Positions 25,437 to 32,865 of a stretch of DNA of 32,865 nucleotides are shown here, piece by piece. The stretch spans positions 1-32,865 of the forward strand of contig NZ_AFIE01000041.1 in NCBI RefSeq assembly GCF_000214135.1, in the 5' to 3' direction. The DNA is from Acinetobacter sp. P8-3-8 (GTDB taxonomy: Bacteria; Pseudomonadota; Gammaproteobacteria; Pseudomonadales; Moraxellaceae). The notes beneath the pieces were generated by a model. It saw only the letters and a list, made by a program, of their open reading frames with translations, was not told where the DNA came from and did not search any database. How positions within the stretch are numbered: position 1 is the stretch's first letter; the number at the start of each line of letters is the position of its first letter. The position numbers and the translations under genes are program-made.

Positions 25437-26240
25437 ATGGCACAAGGACTATTGGCAGGTAAGCGCTTTTTAATTGCTGGCGTTGCGAGTAAATTATCCA
25501 TTGCATTTGGTATTGCTCAGGCATTACACCGTGAAGGTGCAGAACTTGCATTTACTTATCCAAATGAAAAATTAAAAAAACGTGTTGATGAATTTGCAGA
25601 ACAATTCGGTTCACAATTGGTCTTTCCTTGCGATGTTGCAAATGATGCTGACATTGACAATGCTTTTGTTGAATTAGCAAAACATTGGGACGGTTTAGAT
25701 GGTGTTGTGCATTCAATTGGTTTTGCGCCAGCGCATACCCTTGATGGTGATTTTACTGATGTGACTGACCGTGAAGGCTTTAAAGTTGCACATGATATTA
25801 GCGCATATAGCTTTGTCGCAATGGCACGTGCTGCAAAACCGTTATTGATTGCACGTCAAGGTTGTTTGCTAACATTGACTTATCAAGGTTCAGAATCTGT
25901 AATGCCAAACTACAACGTTATGGGTATGGCAAAAGCATCATTAGAAGCGGGTGTACGTTATTTGGCTTCAAGCCTAGGTGCTGAAGGTATTCGTGTAAAC
26001 GCAATTTCAGCAGGGCCGATCCGTACTTTGGCTGCTTCTGGTATTAAATCATTCCGTAAAATGTTAGATGCCAATGAAAAAATTGCGCCATTAAAACGTA
26101 ATGTGACGATTGAAGATGTCGGTAATGCTGCGTTATTCCTTTGCTCACCATGGGCAAATGGTATTACGGGTGAAATTCTTTATGTCGACGCTGGTTTCAA
26201 TACTGTGGGTATGAGCCAATCGATGATGGATAGTGAATAA
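25437..26240 (+). CDS. fabI: NADH-dependent enoyl-ACP reductase
   Basis: FabI reduces enoyl-ACP in the last step of each fatty acid elongation cycle and is the triclosan target. The 267-residue protein has the nucleotide-binding [21 protein letters not shown] with Gly95, Tyr149, and the catalytic Tyr159-x6-Lys166 (YNVMGMAK). [13 protein letters not shown] closes the substrate site. The start at 25437 ([12 protein letters not shown]) fits the family; a longer in-frame ATG at 25398 would add 13 unconserved residues. The gene is monocistronic. Confidence 0.96.
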   Translation: MAQGLLAGKRFLIAGVASKLSIAFGIAQALHREGAELAFTYPNEKLKKRVDEFAEQFGSQLVFPCDVANDADIDNAFVELAKHWDGLDGVVHSIGFAPAHTLDGDFTDVTDREGFKVAHDISAYSFVAMARAAKPLLIARQGCLLTLTYQGSESVMPNYNVMGMAKASLEAGVRYLASSLGAEGIRVNAISAGPIRTLAASGIKSFRKMLDANEKIAPLKRNVTIEDVGNAALFLCSPWANGITGEILYVDAGFNTVGMSQSMMDSE

Positions 26241-26270
26241 GTTTTTATACTAATTATTCTAAATTCCGCA

Positions 26271-26298
26271 TAAAAAAGCCCTTAATAGGGCTTTTTTT
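26271..26298. terminator. Bidirectional terminator between fabI and the efflux operon
   Basis: AAAAAGCCCT / AGGGCTTTTTTT with a short TAAT loop lies between two convergent transcription units and has A- and T-tracts on either side. Confidence 0.85.
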
Positions 26299-26312
26299 GC
26301 GTTTTAAGATCG

Positions 26313-27707
26313 TTACTTAATTGGACTTCCGCCTAAAGCTTGCATCAACACTACATATGCATTGTATTGGCTTTGCTTAGTTTGAACTAAGGCTAGACGT
26401 GCATTACGTGTGGTTTCTTGAGCATCCAATAAATTCTTTAACGCTATTGCACCATTGCGATAACGTACTTCTGTTAAACGCTCCGTTTTATCAGCAAGCT
26501 CTAAATTTTTTTGTTGAAAAGCAACTTGCTTGTCTAATTCACTACGATTCGACAGTGCATTTTCAGTATCTGCAAAGGCTTGATATAAAGTATTACGATA
26601 CTGAACAATGGCTTTCTCATAGTCCAATTCACTGATTTTGATATCTTTCTTCATATCGTTATATTGAAGAAAAGGCAGGCTTAGACTCGCGCCTAAAGTC
26701 AGCGCAGGATTTTTCAATAAATTGGTCAAAGAAGTGCTGGTCGAGCCTAAACTTCCAGTTAAGCTGATCGAAGGGTAGTAACTGGCTTTGGTTGCATCTT
26801 TCGATGCTAAAGATTCACGTAAGCGCAATTCAGCCGCACGTAAGTCAGGGCGACGTGACAAAATCTCCGCAGGTAAGCCAGCAGCAATATTCGGCAGGCT
26901 AATTCGTGGTAAACGCTGAGGTTCCTGAATATTCAACTGTTGCACGGGGATTTGTAATAGCACCGCTAAAGCAGTACGTGTTTCAACTCGTTGTTGCTCA
27001 ATTTGGCTTAAACTGGCTTTTTGGCTTTGCACCGATTGCTCAGCCTGCGTCAAGTCTAAACCTGAAACAGCGCCTGCACGATATTGTGTGCGTACCAGTT
27101 CATAGGTCTTTTGTGTTGCCGCCAAGCTTTGTTGCGCCGTGCTGTAGCGTTCATTCAAATAGCCCAATTGCCAATATAAATTTGCAGTTGTTCCAATTAA
27201 AGTCTGTCCCGTAGCTTGCAAATCTTGCTCAGTGGCTAAAGACTCCCATTTTGCAGCTTCAGTTTGACGTGCCAGTTTGCCAAATAAATCTAATTCATAA
27301 CTGACGCCCGCATTTACAGATACACCTTTGGCAGCATCATCACCCGAATTTAGATCAAAACTATGTCCTGTCGATACACCTGAGCTGACACGTGGCCCTT
27401 GCTGATCACGTGCCAAACCAGCTTTTAAGCGTGCAGTTTGTAAATTGATTCCTGCAACAGCTAAATCTGCATTGCGTTGAATCACTTGATCAACCAATTG
27501 ATTCAATTGAGTATCACCAAACAACGTCCACCACTGATCTGCATAGAGTTCCGCTTGAATTTGCTGAGATTTCGCATTGTCATAAGCAAAACTATTCGGT
27601 GTTTGTACGGTAGGTGCTTGGTAAGGTGTTTTAACCACAGCCGCACAGCCAACCAATGAGCTTCCAAGAATGAGGGCAGTTGCAAGTTTTGTTAAATTCA
27701 TTTGCAT
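26313..27707 (-). CDS. NodT/OprM-type outer membrane efflux lipoprotein
   Basis: This 464-residue outer membrane factor of the TolC family forms the exit duct of a tripartite pump. The signal peptide ends in the lipobox LVGC (Cys21). Two homologous halves follow, each with long helices: YADQWWTLFGD marks the start, YELDLFGKLARQTEAAKWE the first half, and LSRRPDLRAAELRLRESLASKD the second. The start at 27707 (AAGGA upstream) is chosen; an alternative Met lies two codons inside. It lies 22 nt after macB, so it is the natural partner of MacAB. Confidence 0.92.
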   Translation of the reverse strand: MQMNLTKLATALILGSSLVGCAAVVKTPYQAPTVQTPNSFAYDNAKSQQIQAELYADQWWTLFGDTQLNQLVDQVIQRNADLAVAGINLQTARLKAGLARDQQGPRVSSGVSTGHSFDLNSGDDAAKGVSVNAGVSYELDLFGKLARQTEAAKWESLATEQDLQATGQTLIGTTANLYWQLGYLNERYSTAQQSLAATQKTYELVRTQYRAGAVSGLDLTQAEQSVQSQKASLSQIEQQRVETRTALAVLLQIPVQQLNIQEPQRLPRISLPNIAAGLPAEILSRRPDLRAAELRLRESLASKDATKASYYPSISLTGSLGSTSTSLTNLLKNPALTLGASLSLPFLQYNDMKKDIKISELDYEKAIVQYRNTLYQAFADTENALSNRSELDKQVAFQQKNLELADKTERLTEVRYRNGAIALKNLLDAQETTRNARLALVQTKQSQYNAYVVLMQALGGSPIK

Positions 27708-27729
27708 GAATATTTTCCTTATTCTTTGA

Positions 27730-29721
27730 TTATTCACGGGACAATGCATCGACAGGATTGAGCTGTGCTGCATTACGTGCAGGAATAAATCCAAACACCA
27801 CACCAATTAAGGTAGAACATACAAATGCTGCAATGATCGATGTCGTTGAATAGGCCATTTGAAATGAGCCTTTGGCAATTTGGCTGATCAACTGACCAAT
27901 ACCCAAAGAGAGCAGAACCCCTAAAATACCGCCTAAGATACACACCAAAATGGCTTCAATGAGAAACTGTTGCAATATATCGCTTTGGCGAGCACCGACA
28001 GCCATACGCACACCAATTTCTTGAGTACGTTCAGTCACAGAAACCAACATGATATTCATCACACCAATACCTCCCACCACCAGTGAAATCACTGCAATTG
28101 CAGAAACCAGCAAAGTCATTGTTTGAGTAGTTTGTTCAATCGTTTCACGGATACTGTCTGAGTTTTGGGTAAAGACGTCTTGAGCGCCATGACGTTGTTC
28201 AAGTAAAGCAAGAATGGCATTTTCAGCAACAGCAGTTGGATACTCATCTTTTACTCGGACAATAATACTTCGTACATTGGCTTGACCTAACATACGGCTC
28301 ATCACGGTTGAATAGGGTAAATACACATTCAGACTGTCAGAATTTCCCATCATGCCTTGCTGTGCATCTACAACACCAATGATGCGGCTCGGAACACTAC
28401 CCAGTAAAATCACTTGTCCAAGCGGATCAGTACCATCACTAAAGAAGGTTTTTTTAGTATTTGAATCAATCACAACGTCTTGAGCACGTTGAGTCACGCT
28501 TTGTTTATCAAAAGCTTGTCCTGATGCAAAGGTTAAACCTTTTACATTGAAGAAGTCGCTACTTACACCATTGACAGTGGCTGAAGCTTCAATTTCTTTA
28601 AAACGTGCTGTGACACTACTATTTACAGTTGGGCTGACAGCTTCAACATAGGGTTGTTCAGACAATGCATCGGCATCGGAAGGAACCAGTGTTTTAAACT
28701 GTGCTGTTTTAGAATTATCACCAAAGCCACGACCTTGGAATACCGTAATGGTATTGGTTCCTAAGCTGCTGATATTTTTAAGGATCTGCTTTTGCGAACC
28801 ATTGCCTAGTGCAACGACTGAAACTACAGAAGCAATACCAATAATAATACCGAGCATGGTTAAAAATGTTCGCATACGATGCGCATTCATAGCCAATAAT
28901 GCCATGCGGAAAGCTTCAGCAAAACGATCTAATGCAGAACGCCATTTCGATGATTTTTTACGACTCGACTTTAGCTCACCATCTGCAACGATATCAATTT
29001 CATCATCATGTTCAGGTGTATTCGGACGGTCTGAAATAATATTCCCATCACTGATCTCAATAATACGTGTCGCATTTTTAGCAACATTCATATCATGGGT
29101 GACGAGAATGATGGTATGACCTTTGGCATTGAGTTCACGTAAAATACGCATCACTTCAACACCACTGTTTTTATCCAATGCACCTGTGGGTTCATCGGCA
29201 AGAATAACATCGCCGCCGTTCATCAAAGCACGCGCAATCGAGACACGTTGCTGCTGACCACCTGAAAGTTGATTCGGACGGTTTTGGGTTTTTTCGCCTA
29301 AACCTAAATCACTCAATATTTCATGTGCACGTTTTTGTCTTACAGTGGGGTCCATGCCTGCATAAATCGCTGGAACTTCAACATTTCCAGCAGCATTTAA
29401 ATCACCCAATAAATGATAGCGCTGGAAAATAAAACCAAAATATTCACGACGTAGTTGTGCGAGTTCATCTGGTTCAAGCTCACGGGTTTCTCGACCATTG
29501 ACTTGATAGCTACCCGAAGTGGGTTGGTCTAAACACCCCAAAATATTCATTAATGTTGATTTACCAGAGCCTGACTGCCCAACAATAGCAACCAGTTCAC
29601 CTGCGTAAATTTTTAAATTAATACTTTTTAAAATCTGAATCGTAGATTCGCCCGCAGGGAATTCACGAATCAGATTATTCACCTCTAATAGAGGTTGATC
29701 AATCTGATGATTATGATCCAT
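27730..29721 (-). CDS. macB: MacB-type ABC transporter, ATPase-permease fusion
   Basis: MacB uses ATP to drive export of macrolides, toxins or lipid-like substrates through MacA and an outer membrane duct. The N-terminal ATPase has Walker [10 protein letters not shown] (48-56), the signature LSGGQQQR (152-159) and Walker B VILADE (172-177). After a linker come a first membrane helix, a large periplasmic domain (about 300-530) and three C-terminal membrane helices with the FtsX-like [18 protein letters not shown] pattern (here GVMNIML). It is 663 residues, close to E. coli (648). The ATG is 2 nt after the macA stop. Confidence 0.95.
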   Translation of the reverse strand: MDHNHQIDQPLLEVNNLIREFPAGESTIQILKSINLKIYAGELVAIVGQSGSGKSTLMNILGCLDQPTSGSYQVNGRETRELEPDELAQLRREYFGFIFQRYHLLGDLNAAGNVEVPAIYAGMDPTVRQKRAHEILSDLGLGEKTQNRPNQLSGGQQQRVSIARALMNGGDVILADEPTGALDKNSGVEVMRILRELNAKGHTIILVTHDMNVAKNATRIIEISDGNIISDRPNTPEHDDEIDIVADGELKSSRKKSSKWRSALDRFAEAFRMALLAMNAHRMRTFLTMLGIIIGIASVVSVVALGNGSQKQILKNISSLGTNTITVFQGRGFGDNSKTAQFKTLVPSDADALSEQPYVEAVSPTVNSSVTARFKEIEASATVNGVSSDFFNVKGLTFASGQAFDKQSVTQRAQDVVIDSNTKKTFFSDGTDPLGQVILLGSVPSRIIGVVDAQQGMMGNSDSLNVYLPYSTVMSRMLGQANVRSIIVRVKDEYPTAVAENAILALLEQRHGAQDVFTQNSDSIRETIEQTTQTMTLLVSAIAVISLVVGGIGVMNIMLVSVTERTQEIGVRMAVGARQSDILQQFLIEAILVCILGGILGVLLSLGIGQLISQIAKGSFQMAYSTTSIIAAFVCSTLIGVVFGFIPARNAAQLNPVDALSRE

Positions 29722-29723
29722 GC

Positions 29724-31076
29724 TTAAAATCTCATTCCGCCACGATTGCTACGCTTAGCAGCATCATTCGATGTATCAGAGCCATCTGCTAAAATGACTT
29801 GCTCACCTTCATTTAAACCACGAAGTATTTGTGCAGTGACACGATTGTTTAGCCCAACGAGGACTTGTTTACGTTGAGTTGTGTTATCTGCTTGTAGGAC
29901 ACGAACGACTGCAACAGATGCTTTACTTTGATCAACAAGTGTTTTTTCATCGGCTGTCAGTTGTAGGCGTACAGGGCGTTCGTTGCTGTTAGCGCCATTT
30001 TTATTACTTTGACTTTTTTGTGTTCCACTCGATTGCGTTGTACTTGTTGAAGCATTCGCATTCTTATTGCCTGAACGTTGCGCACGATTTGAACTTTGTA
30101 ATGCTGCTGCTGGGATGGTCAGTGCATTTTTTGCTTCCGCTAAGATAATGTAAACCTGAGCCGTCATATCGATACGTAATTTGCCATCATCATTTGGGAC
30201 ATCAAACAGGGCATTATAATAAATCGCTGTACTTGAAGAAGATGAAGAGCTATTTGAAGTTTCAGTATTGATCGATTCAGGTGCAGGCTCTACTTGACGC
30301 AAAGTTGCATAACGTTTTTTCTCACTATCACCCAAAGTGGTGAAATATACTTTCTGACCTTCTTCAACTTTCATGACATCGGCTTCAGAAATCTGTGCTT
30401 TGATGGTCATGGTGTCTAATTTTGCTAATTTCACAATCGTCGGTGCGCTTTGATTTGCGTTTACGGTTTGACCTTCTTCAGTCACAATCGCAACTACTGT
30501 TCCATCCATTGGCGCAACAATACGGGTATATCCTAAATCTTCTTTTGCGGTTGCTTGGGTTAAACGTGATTGTTCAATTTGTGCATTCATTGCCACAATA
30601 TCTGCTTGTGCTGTTTTAAATGCTGCTAAAGCGCTTTCATATTCGGCTTTTGATGTTGCATCTTGAGCAAACATATTCTTTTGGCGGTTATATTCTGCTT
30701 CAGCTTTGGCCAATGTCGCTTGCTTAGTTGCCAACTGAGCTTGTTGATTTTTAATATTGGCTTCAGTGGTTTTTAATTCATTTTCCTGACGGACTGAATC
30801 AATTTGTGCAATCAGTTGACCTTGTTTCACTTGATCACCTAATTTCACATACATCTTTTTGACCTGACCAGAAACCTGTGCACCGACGCTCACCATCTTA
30901 GTTGCTTCTAAGTCACCTGTTGCAAGGACAGAATCTTCGATGTCTCCACGACTGACTTCTGCTGTAATGTATTGAGGTTGTTCATTTTTAGGTTTCAGTA
31001 TAAACCAAGAGATGGTTGCAATAATGGCAACACAGACCGCTATTAGAATGGCTTTTGCAGGTTTTATTTTTGGCAT
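29724..31076 (-). CDS. macA: MacA-type periplasmic adaptor
   Basis: MacA is the membrane-fusion protein that links MacB to the outer membrane duct. This 450-residue form starts at MPKIKPAK, with a transmembrane anchor at about 8-27. Lipoyl halves flank an alpha-hairpin (about 95-180), and [12 protein letters not shown] marks the second lipoyl half. Beta-barrel and membrane-proximal domains follow. Two low-complexity stretches stand out: a Ser-rich one near 273-283 and a long Ser/Asn/Thr/Gln-rich one near 327-367, which lengthen the protein beyond E. coli MacA (371). An upstream TTG start is possible but less likely. It is the first gene of the operon. Confidence 0.9.
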   Translation of the reverse strand: MPKIKPAKAILIAVCVAIIATISWFILKPKNEQPQYITAEVSRGDIEDSVLATGDLEATKMVSVGAQVSGQVKKMYVKLGDQVKQGQLIAQIDSVRQENELKTTEANIKNQQAQLATKQATLAKAEAEYNRQKNMFAQDATSKAEYESALAAFKTAQADIVAMNAQIEQSRLTQATAKEDLGYTRIVAPMDGTVVAIVTEEGQTVNANQSAPTIVKLAKLDTMTIKAQISEADVMKVEEGQKVYFTTLGDSEKKRYATLRQVEPAPESINTETSNSSSSSSSTAIYYNALFDVPNDDGKLRIDMTAQVYIILAEAKNALTIPAAALQSSNRAQRSGNKNANASTSTTQSSGTQKSQSNKNGANSNERPVRLQLTADEKTLVDQSKASVAVVRVLQADNTTQRKQVLVGLNNRVTAQILRGLNEGEQVILADGSDTSNDAAKRSNRGGMRF

Positions 31077-31207
31077 AGCGATAAAATGGATGATTTGAAA
31101 ATTGATCAAATTATAATGATGAATTAAGGATAAAGCGTGAATTTTTTAAATAAATAGAAATGATACTTATTTTCTGTATGAAGCTTAAATATTTGTAATA
31201 CCTAAGC

Positions 31208-32200
31208 TTAAGTGTTGATAAATAATGTTTTCCCACACAGTTCGGCAATGCACTGCTGAATCAAATGTTCAGGGTTTTCTTTGCTTAATCCTTTAATTGC
31301 AGCATCAATACGCAACAAAAGCTGAGGCCAATTCAAGAAGTTACGTGGGTTTAAACGTCTAAGTGCTTGTTGATAATGAGAAACTTTGGTTTTCCAAATT
31401 CCCAATTGAAGTGCATTTTGCGGTTGTTCATATAACTGCATCAAAAGACGCATTTCTTTACTGATCGTCCACAGAATTAAACTATTCGGTTCACCAGATT
31501 CGACCAAATACTGAAAAATTTTAATCGATAATGCTAAATTTTCAGAAAGTAATGCATCACTCAAATCAAAAGTGCTATAGCGAGATTGATCTTGTAAACA
31601 TTGTTGTAAGTGTTCAATTTCAATCTGTTTTAAATCTGGGAATGTATCAGCGACCCGCATCAAGCTATTTTTGGCTGCCAAAAGATTATGTTCATGGTGC
31701 TGTTCTAACCATGTCCATGCATCCTGATTCAATTGAACTCCCAATTGATCAGCTTCTACAGACAAAATCCGTTGGCGATCTTGCGGATAATTCGCAGTCA
31801 ATGAAACCACGACACCATTGGCTTCAACAGTTTGGAAAAAGCTCGACTTTAAACTGGCAGAATCCTGTTTAGGCATCACAACCAAAAGCAAATTATGTTC
31901 ATTATGTTGAATATATTGCTTGAGTTGTTTGAGTCCATTGGCATCGGGTTTGATATTACCATGGACTTCAATTGCTAAATTTTGCGAAAAAAGAGACAGG
32001 CTATTCAGTGCATTAAATACATTTTTCCAGTCAGAAACACTATTTAAATCATAGCGCTGTCTTTCAATTTCATGGGATACCCAGCTTTTACGAAAGGCAT
32101 CTAAAACATTTTGTTCTAAAAGTGGTTCTTGACCATATAAAATCCAAGCTCCACGAGCTTCATCTACTCTTTTTAAGGCTTGTAAATAGTCAAGTTTCAT
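31208..32200 (-). CDS. holA: DNA polymerase III delta subunit
   Basis: HolA is the clamp-loader subunit that opens the beta sliding clamp. The 330-residue protein has the family start MKLDYLQALKRVDEARGAWI followed by LYGQEPLLEQNVLDAFR, then SLSLFSQNLAIEVHG and the later DALLSENLALSIKIFQYL and LILWTISKEMRLL segments of domain III. The start at 32200 fits the family; it lies 7 nt after the lptE stop, so the two are co-transcribed, the common order in gammaproteobacteria. Confidence 0.92.
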   Translation of the reverse strand: MKLDYLQALKRVDEARGAWILYGQEPLLEQNVLDAFRKSWVSHEIERQRYDLNSVSDWKNVFNALNSLSLFSQNLAIEVHGNIKPDANGLKQLKQYIQHNEHNLLLVVMPKQDSASLKSSFFQTVEANGVVVSLTANYPQDRQRILSVEADQLGVQLNQDAWTWLEQHHEHNLLAAKNSLMRVADTFPDLKQIEIEHLQQCLQDQSRYSTFDLSDALLSENLALSIKIFQYLVESGEPNSLILWTISKEMRLLMQLYEQPQNALQLGIWKTKVSHYQQALRRLNPRNFLNWPQLLLRIDAAIKGLSKENPEHLIQQCIAELCGKTLFINT

Positions 32201-32207
32201 ACTGAAC

Positions 32208-32741
32208 TTATTGCGCCGCAGGTTGAATATTGGTGGTTTTTGCTTTTGGTAGACGATTTGCTGCAATTTGGCGCGTCATTTGTTGAGCAATATCATCAAT
32301 CAAGATTTGGCTTAAATAGTTATACTGCTGGTCATCGGTGTTTACAGTAGCAACATCATATTGATAACTACGTGACGCTGTTAATGTACGTGGTTCAGTG
32401 ATCGGATGCCCTTGTCTATCTTCAATTTGGAAAGTCACGGTAAGACGTAATAAAGTTTCAACCAACTTACCATTCAATTCATGGCGAACAGGCTTATAGT
32501 CCAGTACACGGAGTACATAAGCATCATTGGCATTACTGAGTTGTACCCCAGTTGCAGCCAAATAAACACTCAGTTTTCTTTCGAGATCTTCTGTATTTTC
32601 AGGAAGCTGTAAATTCAATTTGGTATAGACCAAAGGCGTTGCTTGCGCATTGGTGCCCTTTAAGTGAAAACCACAGCCGACTAAGCCCGCACTTAGACCC
32701 AGCGTTAATACAACTGCGGCAACACGTTGAACTAAATGCAT
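32208..32741 (-). CDS. lptE: LPS-assembly lipoprotein LptE
   Basis: LptE plugs the LptD barrel that inserts lipopolysaccharide or lipooligosaccharide in the outer membrane. This 177-residue precursor has a signal peptide with lipobox LVGC (Cys23), then GFHLKG, the hallmark opening of mature LptE/RlpB. The Y-x-V-L-R-V-L-D-Y-K-P-V-R-H-E strand region and YDVATVNTDDQQYNYLSQIL follow the family. AGAGGA lies upstream of the ATG at 32741. It is followed at once by holA. The gene upstream, beyond the window, is likely leuS by analogy. Confidence 0.92.
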   Translation of the reverse strand: MHLVQRVAAVVLTLGLSAGLVGCGFHLKGTNAQATPLVYTKLNLQLPENTEDLERKLSVYLAATGVQLSNANDAYVLRVLDYKPVRHELNGKLVETLLRLTVTFQIEDRQGHPITEPRTLTASRSYQYDVATVNTDDQQYNYLSQILIDDIAQQMTRQIAANRLPKAKTTNIQPAAQ

Positions 32742-32807
32742 GTTTTGTCCTCTTTGGTATTCCAAAAGTCAGGGAATACTTATTTAAAATTCACCACATT
32801 TTAGAAT

Positions 32808-32836
32808 CAAAGCCCGCTGAATGACAACGGGCTTTG
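32808..32836. terminator. Hairpin upstream of lptE
   Basis: CAAAGCCCG (32808-32816) pairs with CGGGCTTTG (32828-32836) around an 11-nt loop. The T-tract is weak on both strands, so it may be an attenuating or processing hairpin between the upstream gene and lptE rather than a full terminator. Confidence 0.5.
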
Positions 32837-32865
32837 TTTGGGTTTTGTTTATTGCATTTAGTCCC

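Noticed and set aside
28748-29119. Plus-strand reading frame of 123 codons within macB
   Set aside because: It lies wholly opposite the conserved MacB linker and ATPase coding region and shows no family resemblance.
1-32865. CRISPR array, tRNA or rRNA genes, prophage or defence island
   Set aside because: I found no regularly spaced direct repeats, cloverleaf-like segments, rRNA stretches, or phage, restriction or toxin-antitoxin genes; nearly all genes are housekeeping families.

Overview
The window reads as ordinary chromosomal DNA of an Acinetobacter-like gammaproteobacterium (Moraxellaceae). This rests on the AT-rich coding style, the protein flavour of the housekeeping genes, and gene neighbourhoods such as radC/coaBC divergent, lptE-holA, rhodanese-grxC-secB, yciB-yciI and macA-macB-oprM. 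The assignment comes from recognition, not from a database search. About 34 protein genes fill most of the window. No rRNA, tRNA, CRISPR array, prophage or transposase gene is visible.

Layout: (1) 76-6300: a stand-alone dihydrolipoamide dehydrogenase-like flavoenzyme (minus), then a giant lipoprotein with about eleven bacterial Ig-like repeats (plus) broken by a one-base frameshift in an A6 run near 2156. A 35-residue lipoprotein gene runs back toward its terminator. (2) 6416-10800: a DUF442 phosphatase-like gene diverges from an alpha/beta hydrolase-trxC-acyl-CoA thioesterase operon. After these come a SnoaL-like lipoprotein, a DUF4442 protein, yajQ and a single-domain rhodanese. (3) 10893-17068: mnmC, a coiled-coil membrane-anchor protein, yciI, yciB, the PHP exonuclease gene rnm, a bestrophin-like channel and radC. 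(4) 17183-20935: coaBC, a gap with a hairpin-rich repeat and a possible small RNA, a cytochrome b562, and an overlapping alkylation-repair pair (AraC-methyltransferase fusion plus AlkB). (5) 21055-26240: the secB-grxC-rhodanese cluster, rsgA, orn, a 266-bp MITE-like element with TA flanks, a Bax-inhibitor-1-like membrane protein and fabI. (6) 26313-32741: the tripartite efflux operon macA-macB-outer-membrane factor, then holA and lptE.

Functional themes are envelope biology (the Ig-like lipoprotein, small lipoproteins, LptE, MacAB-OprM, bestrophin, YciB), thiol/redox handling (TrxC, Grx, rhodaneses, Lpd), alkylation repair (Ada-like, AlkB) and RNA/tRNA maintenance (MnmC, Orn, Rnm, RsgA). I do not see a convincing wholly new system. 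The parts most worth a second look are the frameshifted Ig-like lipoprotein, the small convergent lipoprotein, the MITE sitting between orn and its terminator, the hairpin cluster and possible sRNA after coaBC, and the YgiM-like anchor protein that lacks an SH3 domain.
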